In this document: positions 38,207 through 48,603 of the stretch, piece after piece | How the letters are laid out: every line of letters starts with the position of its first letter | How positions within the stretch are numbered: the first letter of the stretch is position 1 | From: Pegea sp. RAD2-039 | Taxonomy: Eukaryota > Chordata > Thaliacea > Salpida > Salpidae | Assembly (NCBI GenBank): GCA_034620365.1 | Contig: JAQGEQ010000354.1 | Location: 682,001-746,000 of the forward strand | Length of the DNA stretch: 64,000 nt | Reading direction: 5' to 3' | Position numbers and translations under genes: made by a program | The notes under the pieces: generated by a model | Database searches by the model: none | What the model saw: the letters and a program-made list of their open reading frames with translations, nothing else | Told to the model about the DNA's origin: nothing

Positions 38207-40631
38207 CTACTGATCATCTTCGGAGTTATCCTCATTTTTATTACCTGAAAATATAATTAAATCAGTTTTTATTGATGCTTAATACATGGTGTGAAATATA
38301 CCTTATTAAAAAAGTATTTTCTTCGCTAGTTTACTGTTTCAACATTAATTTCTTTAAAAATTTGATAATCTAAGTTTTAAATATTTATATATTGACGTTT
38401 AAATATTGTAATTATTAATAATAAAATACTCAATTTCATGATATGCTATTTTTTAATATTAAAATTAGTTGTTTGTTTACTTAAAAGATTTTAAATATCT
38501 GTAAAATTGATAAATGTTTTCCATATACTTTGAAAATTGAGATTATGAATAATTGTCTTAAATTTATTAAATCTAGCTGTAAGTCTAGAAGAAAATTTAT
38601 TAATAACAAATTATTTTGCTAATAAATCTACTATTAAAAAGAACATTTATCTTTGATGCTGTTCAGAAAAAAGATAAATCTATTAAAAACAAAACGGTTG
38701 ACCTAAAATCTTGACTTGGAAAAACTCTTAGAGCAACAAAACAATATTTACTTGTCAATGATTTTGTACTTAGTGGTTGAACGTATAGTATTTACCTTAT
38801 TGTAAGCTACTAAAGCTTCTTATGGAGATCAAAAAACCTAATTGAAAAACCTTTATACTTGTAAAGCAGACTTGTTCACTCTTTTTTTTTTGAAGCAAGT
38901 TTCAGTGAATGCTAATTTATTTTTTAATACTTGCACATAACTTCTAAGACTTTTAAATCTTTGAAGAAAAGTCTAACTTGTTTAATCAACTCTCTTAAAA
39001 ACTCTAATAAAAGTCGAAATAGTTTGAAAAAGTTGAATATACCTCAGGCGGTTTTTATGTTAGCTAACTCGATTTATGCTAATTTGTTAAAATCTGAATT
39101 TTACAAACAGTAAAAAGTTTCAATTGAACAGTCATTGTTAAAAATAGGTTAACTTAACTTGCTATATATGAAGTGAAACAAGATTAACAGATGTAAAACT
39201 TACTTGAGCGTTTACAAAACTTTTTCAGAAACCGTTTTTTCACCGAAATCAGATCATCAATATCTTCAATCATGAAAATATGCTTTTCCAAAGGAGTAGA
39301 TGCAATCTCATTCAAATCCAATCTAAATGTAAATGAAAGTAAGAATTGGAATAAAGTTTTGGTGATCAACAACTAATAAGAAACTTAAAGAAAGAACTAA
39401 CCTTAAAGAACCCGGAAGCCCTAAGATAAATAACTCGACATCTTTTTCAATCAAACGATTTACGGAATCACCAATTTGATCCAGTGTTGATTGACCATCG
39501 GTTAAAATGATTGCTTTTCTGGTTGCATCTGATGTTGTGAGTTTATTAACTTACTAACAGAATATTTCTGAAGTTTTTCTTATAAGAATATTTGTCAAGT
39601 TTTAGTTGAACTTTTTTATGTAAGAATAGTAATCATTAATTGTATTCTAAAATTCAAAAAACTTTAAATTTACATCAATAATTAAAAAAAATTAAGATCT
39701 TCAGAAATTTTTTTCATTTTGAATGGTTTAATCAAAATAATTAGGTTTCAAATATACTTGGCCTTGCTCCATTATTTCTTGAAAACATTACTTCCCGTAT
39801 ATAGTTGATAGCATTGCCTGTTGCTGTGTTACCTCCTTTGTAGGAAATGTTAGCTAATGCTTCTTTAATTTCTCCCCTTTCAGTATATTCGTTTAAGTAG
39901 AACTCAGTTCTATTAAAAGAGCATAATTTAGCACTTCGAAAACTTTCTGTATTTTATTGACCTTGTGTCAAATGAGTATTGGGCCACACCGATGTGAACT
40001 CCATTAGGTTCAATGGAAAATGCTTTTACTAAACTGATCAGAAATATTCGAAGCTTTTCAAATGTAAGCATTCCAACACTCCAAGAGCCATCAATAAGTA
40101 TTACAATATCGGTTTCTTTCACAAGTCGACATTTTTTTATCAATCGTTTTGTTTTTGGTTGATCTAATAGAATTTTTCTGGGTTAACCTTTTGTTAATAT
40201 CCAGCAGCCCATATACTTTTAAATATCGTTCTTGTTGCTCTTAAGATTTACACAAGTTAGGAGTTTTTAGTCAAATCTTTGTTTGAAACTTTTTTTAAGT
40301 ATTGATAAACTGGTTTTAAGAACCTTTGTTAACTTGCCTAGTTTGTTAATTTTGTTTGTTTAGGTTTAGATAGAAAAAATATTGGACTTCTGCTACTTAT
40401 CAAATAAGTTTTTAATAAAATTAGATTCATAGAGCAGCTGATGACATCCTTTAAGGTTTTGTATTTATTTTAGACAAGAATTTCCACTTTTATAGATTCT
40501 CTAAAGTGATTACATAAGCAAAGTACCTTACCTTCAACTATTTCTATCACATTCTTTTTCTTTCCTTTTTTTGCCTGAGTACAAAAAATAATGAAGCAAA
40601 AAGCAAACAGCACAAAAACAAGAAACTTCAT
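38207..40631 (-). CDS. Small secreted VWA-domain protein (245 aa), paralogue of the large gene's VWA
   Basis: Six exons: 40,532-40,631; 39,962-40,163; 39,758-39,909; 39,402-39,528; 39,204-39,322; 38,207-38,244, closing at TAG after 245 codons. It starts with a signal peptide (MKFLVFVLFAFCFIIF), then a Lys-rich linker (KKGKKKN), one VWA domain, and a short acidic tail (NEDNSEDDQ). The metal site is complete: DxSxS in VILIDGSWSVG, Thr in YKGGNTATG, Asp in ILTDGQS. Exons 3-5 are 152, 127 and 119 nt, identical in length and phase to the last three VWA exons of the CCP gene. The second exon's donor (GTCAAT) is unusual but its position is homologous. Probably a soluble matrix or adhesion protein that could share ligands with its neighbour; function is unknown. 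Confidence 0.9.
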
Positions 40632-41696
40632 TTAAAAATTCTTTCAATAGAGAATCTGAAGTCCTGTAAAAGTTACCAAAAGTTAAATTAACTTTTCAAA
40701 ATCAACTTTTTTCTGTGCTACTTTCTAAGAAGTTCTGTACAAATGCTAAGTTAAAATTAGAAGAAAATAGAAAATTTCCAGTTGCATTAAATACTTATTA
40801 TTTGTTTTCTTTGAATGAATTAGTTTGAAATTGCGATTGATTTATGTTAAAAGTCCGTATAAATATTTTCAAACTATGCTACCGTAGGGGCTTAAATGCA
40901 TAATAAAGAAACATAACTGATCACAACGTCAAGGAAGATAGTTGCGTGTCAATCATCTAACCATTGTTCCTAAAATCGTTGTGGTTTTGTGCTGATGAAA
41001 CAAGTTGGTACTGGCTTTTCTAATGCAGCACTATTTTCAAAGCTACAGAGCACATCACGGAAGGCAGAAAAAACTCGTTAAAGTTGCCAAAAATCACTTT
41101 AATTTCAGTATATGATGTAAAAAGTAAAAACTATAGATTAACTAAAGTCACTTCTACCTTTCACTTTCAATTACCTTTCACTTTTATACCGCAAATAGCA
41201 AATTGTCAACTTCAGTAACCTCTATTTTCTAATATGATCGACTACAAAAAGACAGATCTCTGTGGCGACAAAAAAAATTGAACTTTTTTAGTAGCTTCAA
41301 AATTTCAGAACAAATAAAAAAAAATATTCTGATAAAAATCATTTATTCGACAGAAACAACAAACTGACTACATTCTGATAAACTGGAAATTTCTAATTAC
41401 TACAAGCAAACTAATCTCAATCTAAAATAAGGATTAAACATATACAAGACGAAAATTTGTGATTTAATTCGTACAAAAAATATAACTAAAAAAATTTCTG
41501 AAGCAAATAAGAAATTTAAGATTTAGTTTGTCTGAAGTTTGACGCTAAGGTCGTAAATTCATTTAAAGAGAAAAATATAATTTTATTAGATTGTCTAATT
41601 AAAATTTTCAACCAAAAGTTTACATGATAACTGGAAACAGTAAAGTGAACACATCATTTAAAGCTAGTCACTAGCAAAACACTTATCTACACCATT
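40632..41696. other. Intergenic interval between the small VWA gene and the bHLH gene
   Basis: About 1.06 kb holding the upstream region of the small VWA gene and the 3' flank of the bHLH gene. No coding sequence, RNA gene or repeat was recognised. Confidence 0.5.
41582..41587 (-). terminator. Candidate poly(A) signal of the bHLH gene
   Basis: AATAAA on the minus strand, 110 nt beyond the stop codon ending at 41,697. The spacing is normal for a short 3' UTR, but chance matches are frequent here. Confidence 0.45.
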
Positions 41697-44600
41697 CTAT
41701 TCATCTTGAGAAGAATTATCTCTTCCAATTAGCTCAATAACATATCTTGCGTTTTCATCTGTCAAACTAGGATTCAAAGCTTCTTCAGCACCAAAATGTA
41801 AATCGCCAACTGAGGGTAAGATTTCATCAGAAGATTGATTGTTGGTGAGAATTTCACTGTGCCAGGTAGACTGCGTAACCTCACTAAATGGAAATTAAAT
41901 TGGTCAACAGAAGTTAGATGAAATCAATGAATTCAATTTACCTGTTAGTTAAAGTTGACATCAATGTTTTGGTGGAATATCCTAAAAACAAATATTTACT
42001 TATAAAGCCATCTACTGATCATTTCATAAAGTTCAAATCAATAGAAAGTGCTCACCGTAATCTACCGAATCTCCAAGCATGTTTGATACGCTTGGAAGAG
42101 AGGTGTAACATATATTACTTTGCGGAGATGAATTCATAAGCAACACAGAACTACCAACATCATCCAGCTGCTTGTCTTGCTCTATTTCTTTATTCTCAAA
42201 ATCCTTTAAATTGAAATTAAAGAGCAAAATTTATTCAGAGGTTTACATTGATGAGTAATTTCAAGTAATCAGCAACAAACTTGAAGCTCACCATGAGCTA
42301 ATAATCTTACTGCAAGCATTTTTCCATTTTATTGAATCAAATAGAAGTTTTAAAGGTTTGAAAGAAAATTATTATTATTCAAAACTACTGAACGTACAAG
42401 GCTAAAACAAGAATGATACAACCATCTCCACCAAATTAAAAGGCGAATTTCTTAATTAAATTTGAGCTATATTAACTCTAATAAGAAATAGAATTAATCA
42501 TCACTAGTTTAGTAAACATTAACTTTGTTTTAGTAAAGCTTGCACAAAGTCTTATAGATAGCATCGTCAAAATACATTTGCATTTAAAACAAACAATCAA
42601 CAAGTCACTTCAGTACAAATCTCATTTTACCATCAGTAAGACTAACTTCTATAGACTGAATTATCTTTTAAAAAGCAAAGCTTCTGTGCAATGTGTCTGA
42701 TTTCTAAACAAGTTAGTAATAAATGAACTAAAAAACAACTTTTATAAGTATTTAAAAGCTAACAAGAATTTAATCTAGTTATTTTTTGATGACACAAATT
42801 TGTAGATAAAGATGATAGCAACAATTACAGATAATAAATCAATACATACCTTAGAATCATAACCTGCAAAAGCATATTTTTCGAAATTCGGTTGGTAATC
42901 CATTTTTGAATCTGGTTGTTGGTGACCAGACTGAGCAAAACGCTGTGGAGCAGTGTAATATTGTTGTTGAGGTTGCTGGTTGGTGTAGACAGGTTGCTGG
43001 TACATATTCCAGTTCACAAAACAAGCTTCTGAAAAAGTAAACAAAAACAGTTTTGATTAAAAACCTTCAGTTCGCATTCATCAATATTTTTTTGAAATAA
43101 TTATGTTCTAAATTGATCAATTAGGATTTAGTCAAAATTTTCATCATGAATGACTACAATTTTAGAAGATATATTTTACAAACCTTTATCTTTTGGTGGT
43201 TCATTAATAGAAAAGTTTTGCAGGTCAGGGCAAGATTTATTATAGACATTGTTCATATTAACCACGTTTTGTTGTGTTTGTGAGTCATCAGAACTGCAAA
43301 ATTAAAGTTAACTTATTAAGATGATTTCTAGGAAACGCAAATTTTTGATTCATTAGAAATCTATTGGCTGAAATAAGAAATATAATATATATATATTTAA
43401 ATATTACAAAATCCACCTACTTAGGTACTACAGCAGGTTGATAATTTAGCTGATTTTTCTTTTCATCAGACCCATTTTGCAAAGGGTATATGACATGCTT
43501 AGCCAATTTTTTTATCGCAGATTTATCCTCATCTTTATTTTTACTTGAAGAACTTTGCAGTTGTTGGTCATATCGACTCACCTTGGGTAGTGGGTCCTCA
43601 GAATCAGTTTCAGCACTGTCATAAATATTTTGACAATAATAAAAGATTTTCTATAATTCACATCAAGTTATTAATGAAAAGTAAATAAAATTATTAGAAA
43701 AATATCAACAATTAAACTATTTGCATAAACAAGTGATAAATAAACAAAAAAACCTTAACTAATTGCCTGATTTTGTATAGAGAGGAAATAAATAAAAAAA
43801 CTGAAAGAATTAAACTTGAGCTACTTGTAAAAGTAGTTTGTGTCAAGAAAAATTATAGAAGAAAATTGCTGAACGACTTAATGTAGATTATGTAGAAAAT
43901 TAAAAGATCCTAAAAAACTCACTCAGCATTTGATTTTCCTTTCTTTATAAAAGACCTTTTCATTTCCTTCTTTTTCTCTTCAAGCTCTTGAATTCTATGC
44001 TGAAAATCTAAATAAATCTAGACAAAATAAAAGACATCATCAAGGATTTACTTTTTTTTCACAAAAAACTATCAACAGTATATTTTATATAAAATTTGCC
44101 GCTTTTCAAAAACATTTTTACTTTTAAAAATACTGCATCCAGAAGATTTTGGCAAGTTCAGAGAACTTAGTACATTTTGTAAACTAACTTAAGATTGACA
44201 ACATAGTTAAGATTATCAAGACTATAAATAAAAAATAATAACTACTAGACAAATGGGCGTGTCACTTAAAATCCGTGAAACCAATTAATGAAATGGTGCA
44301 TCTAACTAGCACCTAACGATTTTTGCAGTTTTCTAATAATTTAGGATTTAAAGTAATAAACAACATAGTATTTTTTTGAAAATGTTAAAAGTTGTTCCTT
44401 AAAATAAGTTGTAAATAAAAAAAGAATGTAAAAGATAAACTAATATTAGCAGTTCTAAAAACATTAATCATCAAACAAAAAATGCTACGCAAAAACTTAA
44501 ACTATCATTAAAAAAAATGAAATTTGGAGATTTTGTATAATTATGTTAATACCTAAATACTATCATGATATCAATGCTAAGTAATAGCAGCTAAATATAA

Positions 44601-45797
44601 ATCAAAATTATGCTTTAAAGTGTAAGCGCCTTAGTATCAAACCATGTTTGACTTGTGGTTTTTTCATATAATCAACTGGTCAAATAATTTTTACATAAAT
44701 GACAAAAAATGAAAATTAAGAATTATAAGCAAAATAGAAGTTAAATACTTACTCGTTGCAAGTGGTCACCACTATGTCTATTACAATGTTTATGCATTAT
44801 GTTAATATATTCAACAGTTTGTTCAAGTAGTGAAGCCATATCCTTCTTGATTATAGTCGCATATGGCAGCAAAGTTCGAAGCTTATCCAAAGCAAGATTC
44901 ACTCGATTTCTATCATAAATAAATTAACAAAATATTTGTATATATAAAAAACTTTTTTAAATAAACATAAACTAGGAGGAAGTTAAGCCAATTTTTCACA
45001 GATAAGTAAACTAAACTTCAAAACTAATTAAAAATAAACCAAGAAGATTTTATAAGAAGTTCTAAAAATCTTATATTAGAAATTTGATATAAGTAATGCT
45101 TCAAGTACAATACAAAAATATTGTCTAACTATGGTCTTCGAGACACTTTACATTTAACCAAAATTAAATATAAAATATATAAATATATATTAAATATATT
45201 ATTATTTATTATATTATTTATATATATATTAAATATATATTATATATATTTTTTTATTTTTTTGGTTTTCCAACCAAAATTTGGAGAAATAAATTTTATA
45301 AAAGAAGTTTTTGTCCTGCTTGGTGGCGAAGCGGTTACTACACCTAGCTACAAGGTACATCTAGCTAGGAAGTACCGGGTTCGACCCCAGGTGGAGACAT
45401 ATAAAAAAATCTGAGAAAAACCATAAAAAACTCCTGAGAATGTGTGTTAGTGAGATGTGCTCTCTTTAGGCACCCTCCTTCGCATTTATATATATAAAAT
45501 AAAATAAATACTTTAAAAAGCAGGTGGTAACAGTTTTATGCCATTTAAGAACTAAAACTAAATACAATTTTATTAATACAATAAATAGCCAACGTTCATG
45601 CTTACAAAACAAATCATTATATATAGTTTAAGCAATACCAGTTAAAATTTCAATCAATTTGGTGTTCCAACAAAAAAACTATCAAGAAAACTAATAAATA
45701 AGCGATGTATACATAACTAAACTATTAGATTAACTTCTTAATACTAATTTCCGAAAAAATAGAGTAAAAAAGGCTTTCACCTTCTAAGCTTCTCCAT
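41697..45797 (-). CDS. bHLH transcription-factor-like protein (369 aa)
   Basis: Nine exons: 45,781-45,797; 44,753-44,909; 43,923-43,999; 43,421-43,615; 43,184-43,293; 42,850-43,028; 42,056-42,203; 41,942-41,981; 41,697-41,883, all phase-consistent, 370 codons with stop. Residues 1-45 form a basic helix-loop-helix: EKLRRNRVN (basic region with the E-box-contacting Glu and Arg), helix 1 LALDKLRTLLP, helix 2 starting KKDMASLLEQTVEYI. A charged helix (HRIQELEEKKKEM) follows at about 59-71, an acidic Ser/Asp stretch at about 83-92, and a Gln/Tyr-rich segment at about 190-220 that may activate transcription. Expected role: nuclear, sequence-specific DNA binding as a dimer. The initiator Met lies immediately before the key Glu, so the usual N-terminal half of the basic region is missing. 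The first exon holds only 17 coding bases and is the least certain. Family not assigned. Confidence 0.8.
45165..45262. repeat. AT/TTA low-complexity tract
   Basis: Nearly pure A/T with ATATAT, TTATTA and TTTATATA runs, directly 5' of the SINE in the first intron of the bHLH gene. Such tracts are frequent insertion targets and also expand by slippage. Confidence 0.7.
45313..45505 (+). mobile_element. tRNA-derived SINE with LINE-related 3' tail
   Basis: The head carries RNA polymerase III box A (TGGCGAAGCGG, 45,324-45,334) and box B (GGTTCGACCCC, 45,378-45,388). A GGTG/CACC D-stem and a perfect 8-bp hairpin (CCTAGCTA, 45,343-45,350, with TAGCTAGG, 45,362-45,369) sit where the anticodon arm would be. 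A short body leads to the tail at 45,436-45,489 (GAGAATGTGTGTTAG to TTCGCATTTAT), which matches the end of the LINE at 46,901-46,954, and then an A/T-rich simple tail. It lies in bHLH intron 1, antisense to the gene. SINEs of this build are copied by the reverse transcriptase of the LINE whose tail they carry. Confidence 0.85.
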
Positions 45798-45853
45798 TAG
45801 ATGATAAAGATAAAGAATCCAAGTTAAAAAGAGACTTGAGGCGTAGCATCAAG

Positions 45854-45887
45854 CTTTTATACAGAACTAATAATGCGATTTTATTGG
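45854..45887 (-). promoter_or_regulatory. Candidate core promoter of the bHLH gene: CCAAT and TATA boxes
   Basis: On the minus strand CCAAT lies at 45,883-45,887 and TATAAAAG at 45,854-45,861, about 57 nt upstream of the proposed ATG (45,797). This predicts transcription starting near 45,830 and a 5' UTR of about 30 nt. It supports the very short first coding exon. In AT-rich DNA a TATA match alone is weak; the pair in the right order is moderate support. Confidence 0.4.
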
Positions 45888-46429
45888 TTAATCAAAAAAT
45901 TCGTTTTTGCGAATTTTATGATTAAATTTTTGCATTGCAGATCATTGTAATATTTTTATCGTAAGTTTATGAAATTTTTCAAATTTTTTCTTACGAGTCT
46001 AAGTTATAAGAAAACTGTTTTCAAGTGAATTAAAATTTTGCATTATTTTCTTTACTAACTTAAGAATTTCATAAGTGGGTAATCGGTATTTATGAAAAGT
46101 TCTGACAAACAAATTTTTAAGAAATGTTTAACTTTTTTATCTATGGTGTTTGTGACCTCTAAAAGAGGCGTAAAACCAAGATCAGAAGGAAAAACTAAAT
46201 GATTTTAAATACAAAGTTCTGGGTCCACCATGGGCTTTGAGAGTTGTCAAGGTCTTTTTTTTCAAAAAGCGAAAGTAGCAAATAACCACTGGACCCTCAT
46301 ATCTTTTTTTCACATTCTCATCGCATACAATTGTGAATACCATCCTTCCAGCCCAAGATATCAGTTCACAGAATGCCATGACCAACTATAACAAGCCTTA
46401 AAAAAACAATTCTTCTATAACTCTAGGTA
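45888..46429. other. Upstream flank of the bHLH gene
   Basis: About 0.5 kb without a supported gene. The minus strand has a 67-codon open frame at 46,182-46,385 with mixed, protein-like composition (for example WAGRMVFTIVCDE), but I recognise no domain and no splice connection. It may be more of a repeat next to the LINE end. Confidence 0.35.
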
Positions 46430-46975
46430 TGTTCTTCGATAATTATAAACATCGTCTCAGCTTCTTAGATTTCGACACTTTGGAAACTCGACTTAATTAT
46501 TTTTAAAATTATCACCAATTTAATTAACCTTCAGTTTGAAGATTACTTTTCCATTAATCCTTCCCTCAAGTTATACCAACTCAGACGACACATATTACAT
46601 CTTAATAACCCCATATCACCTGGTACATTAATCAGATTGAATTTTTTCTCATACTGCACAATTAGTACTTGGAACCAGCTGCCATCAGACATTGTCATGT
46701 TAGAATCACTCGTGTTGTTCAAGCAGAAGTTGAACCGTTATAATATTGCCAACACTGCCATTTCTACACTGTTAATTTTTCCCTTTTTTAATATTATTAA
46801 CATTCTATGTAATTGTTCACTATCATGTTTGAGGATCACCGAAATGCCATGTGTTACATCTTTTTCTTTTTATATTTCTAACTTAATAGATGTTATTTGT
46901 GAGAATGTGTGTTAGCGTGAGGTGCTCTCTTCACGCACCCTTCTTCGCATTTATTGAAATAAACAAAATAAATAA
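46430..46975 (+). mobile_element. 3' end of a non-LTR retrotransposon (LINE), degenerate
   Basis: Plus-strand reading shows the terminal part of a LINE reverse-transcriptase protein: HRLSFLDFDTLETRL (about 46,449-46,493), then after a frame break NFFSYCTISTWNQLPSDIV (from about 46,637) followed by LVLFKQKLNRY. These match the RLxxLxLxTLExRR and FSxRxxxxWNxLPxxxV signatures near the end of LINE ORF2. The frame stops at TAG in GAGAATGTGTGTTAG, then a 3' UTR with the stem GGTGC/GCACC (46,921-46,925 with 46,935-46,939) and an A-rich TAAA-like end. Catalytic reverse-transcriptase motifs are absent: this is a 5'-truncated copy. Clade is not assigned; CR1/L2-like is plausible from the hairpin and end repeats. 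Confidence 0.82.
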
Positions 46976-47853
46976 ACCTTAAATCAATCTAAGCAATTTT
47001 TTATTAAATTTTTTTTCGTCAAAAAACTTTCCAACCTATAAAAATTATTACACAACTAGAAAGCAGATAAATTAATCTGAAATACAAAGAAACTAAAATT
47101 ACATCTCTGATAAAAATAATAATATTTTTATTTCTGAAAAATAAACTAAAAAATGTCTTACGAAACAGATGCTCTTAAATAAATAACTTCTTAATTTTAT
47201 TCATAAATTTCCAAAAGTAATATCTATACAAAAACACCAATTGTTTTTTCATTTTGAAAATTTTAATTCAGCTATAGTATAAAACACAAATATAACATTT
47301 TGATTGTATTCTTAATCATTTTCACTAAGCTAAACATAATATGTATAAAATAATTTTAAAAACAAAATTGAGATACAAAAGTATAAACAAAATAAAAAGT
47401 TCAGTATTTGTGTATAATTAAAACTATTAAAATATTTCTGCACAGTTGATAATAAAGTTAAAAAAACTGACAGCAATGAAAATAGGGAATCATAAACTGT
47501 TTTCTGGAGTCTTAAGACAATAAGCAGAAAAGTTTGAGGGGTTTACAAGATTTAGTCATTGAGTTTAAATAAACTTTTTTTTAGATAAAATAGTATCTTT
47601 AATGCAAGCACATCATCAATCAGAAAAAGTTTGAGAACCGTTGATATTAAGATCTTGCCCAAAATAATAAAACCAATCAATAAAAATAGGATTTTTTGAA
47701 TTTGAGGTAAAAACATAAAATAATTAAAAAGTATTGATATAAAAGCAATCTAATCAGGTAAAAAAACTACAACATTGATAAAAATTGATTTTAACAAACT
47801 AAATAAGATTAAACATTTTTCATACAAAAAAAAACACTATTTAAAAGTCATTT
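46976..47853. other. 3' flank of PDZD11
   Basis: About 0.9 kb of AT-rich sequence. No exon or complete repeat was recognised. A string near 47,619-47,643 resembles the end of hAT transposons but has no partner (see rejected items). Confidence 0.5.
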
Positions 47854-48603
47854 TTACACCATTCCAATTCTTTCCTTTTGAAGCTTATATCCTATAAAGG
47901 TTTTATTTGATTAAAACAAACCATTTATACCAAACATAATTCAGTTATCAAAGAAACAAACTTACCATATGGAAAGTACTGCACTTTTAGTTCTAATGTT
48001 TCACTGTTTTGTAATACATCAACTACCTATAATCAAGACATGGAGATTTTATAGACTAAATTTCATACAAAAACTTATTTCTTCTTGATTTTTATAAACA
48101 ACTATTTTAAAATCAATACAAACCTTTGAATGTTCTATATCTGAACAATCAAGACCATTTATAGAAATAATTTTATCACCAGATTTCAATCCAAGTCTTT
48201 CAGCTTCACTACCTTCTTTAACCTAAATAATATAAAACCAACAACTAAATTACAATCATAATTCTTTATTTCTAACCATTTAAAGATTATATCAATCCAA
48301 ACTTGATAATCTTATAAATATTATAGAGTGATAAACTTGATTAATAAAAAATATAAATTATAAACAAAAATATACCATTGATATATAAACACCATATTCT
48401 TCAGCAGGACCCCCTCTAATAAATAATCCTAGCAAATTATCATGATCTTTCTTTAAATGAACAGTTCTTGACAAAAAAGTTATCAAATTGTTATTATACT
48501 CAAGATTGTTCAACCTTTTATCAGGTGGTATCCATGCCGGTGGACTTTGATATGGAGGAAGAATAGATTCTTGAGAAGCTTTTGATTTATTCCTCCAAGT
48601 CAT
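47854..48603 (-). CDS. PDZD11: PDZ domain-containing protein 11 orthologue (141 aa)
   Basis: Four exons: 48,376-48,603; 48,124-48,222; 47,966-48,026; 47,854-47,891, giving 141 aa; vertebrate PDZD11 has 140. The N-terminus has the diagnostic PPAWIPP motif (residues 21-27), then YNNNLITFLSRTVHLKK leading into the PDZ domain. The carboxylate-binding loop is LLGLFIRGG (about 57-65). Further family markers are DIEHSK, VQYFPY and the QKER tail. The protein is a small scaffold: its PDZ domain binds C-terminal tails of membrane transporters, and its Pro-rich N-terminus is known in vertebrates to bind PLEKHA-family WW domains at cell junctions. All introns are short, and the start agrees with the family. 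Nothing is unusual apart from the C-terminus IGMV. Confidence 0.95.

Noticed and set aside
45313-45395. A functional tRNA gene
   Set aside because: Boxes A and B are present, but the acceptor stem pairs poorly, the middle arm is an 8-bp hairpin with an 11-nt loop, and a LINE-like tail follows. It is a SINE head.
46182-46385. 67-codon minus-strand frame as a gene
   Set aside because: Some protein-like stretches but no domain, no start context or splice links, and it adjoins the LINE end; more likely repeat sequence.
47619-47643. hAT transposon terminal repeat (minus strand CGGTTCTCAAACTTTTTCTG)
   Set aside because: It resembles the CAGTGGTTCTCAA type of end, but there is no opposite end and no 8-bp duplication that I can see; only a loose similar string occurs near 47,530.
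45781-48603. PDZD11 and the bHLH gene as one transcript
   Set aside because: PDZD11 closes with its own family-typical tail and stop at 47,854, and no phase-compatible exon connects it to 45,797, which has its own promoter-like boxes.
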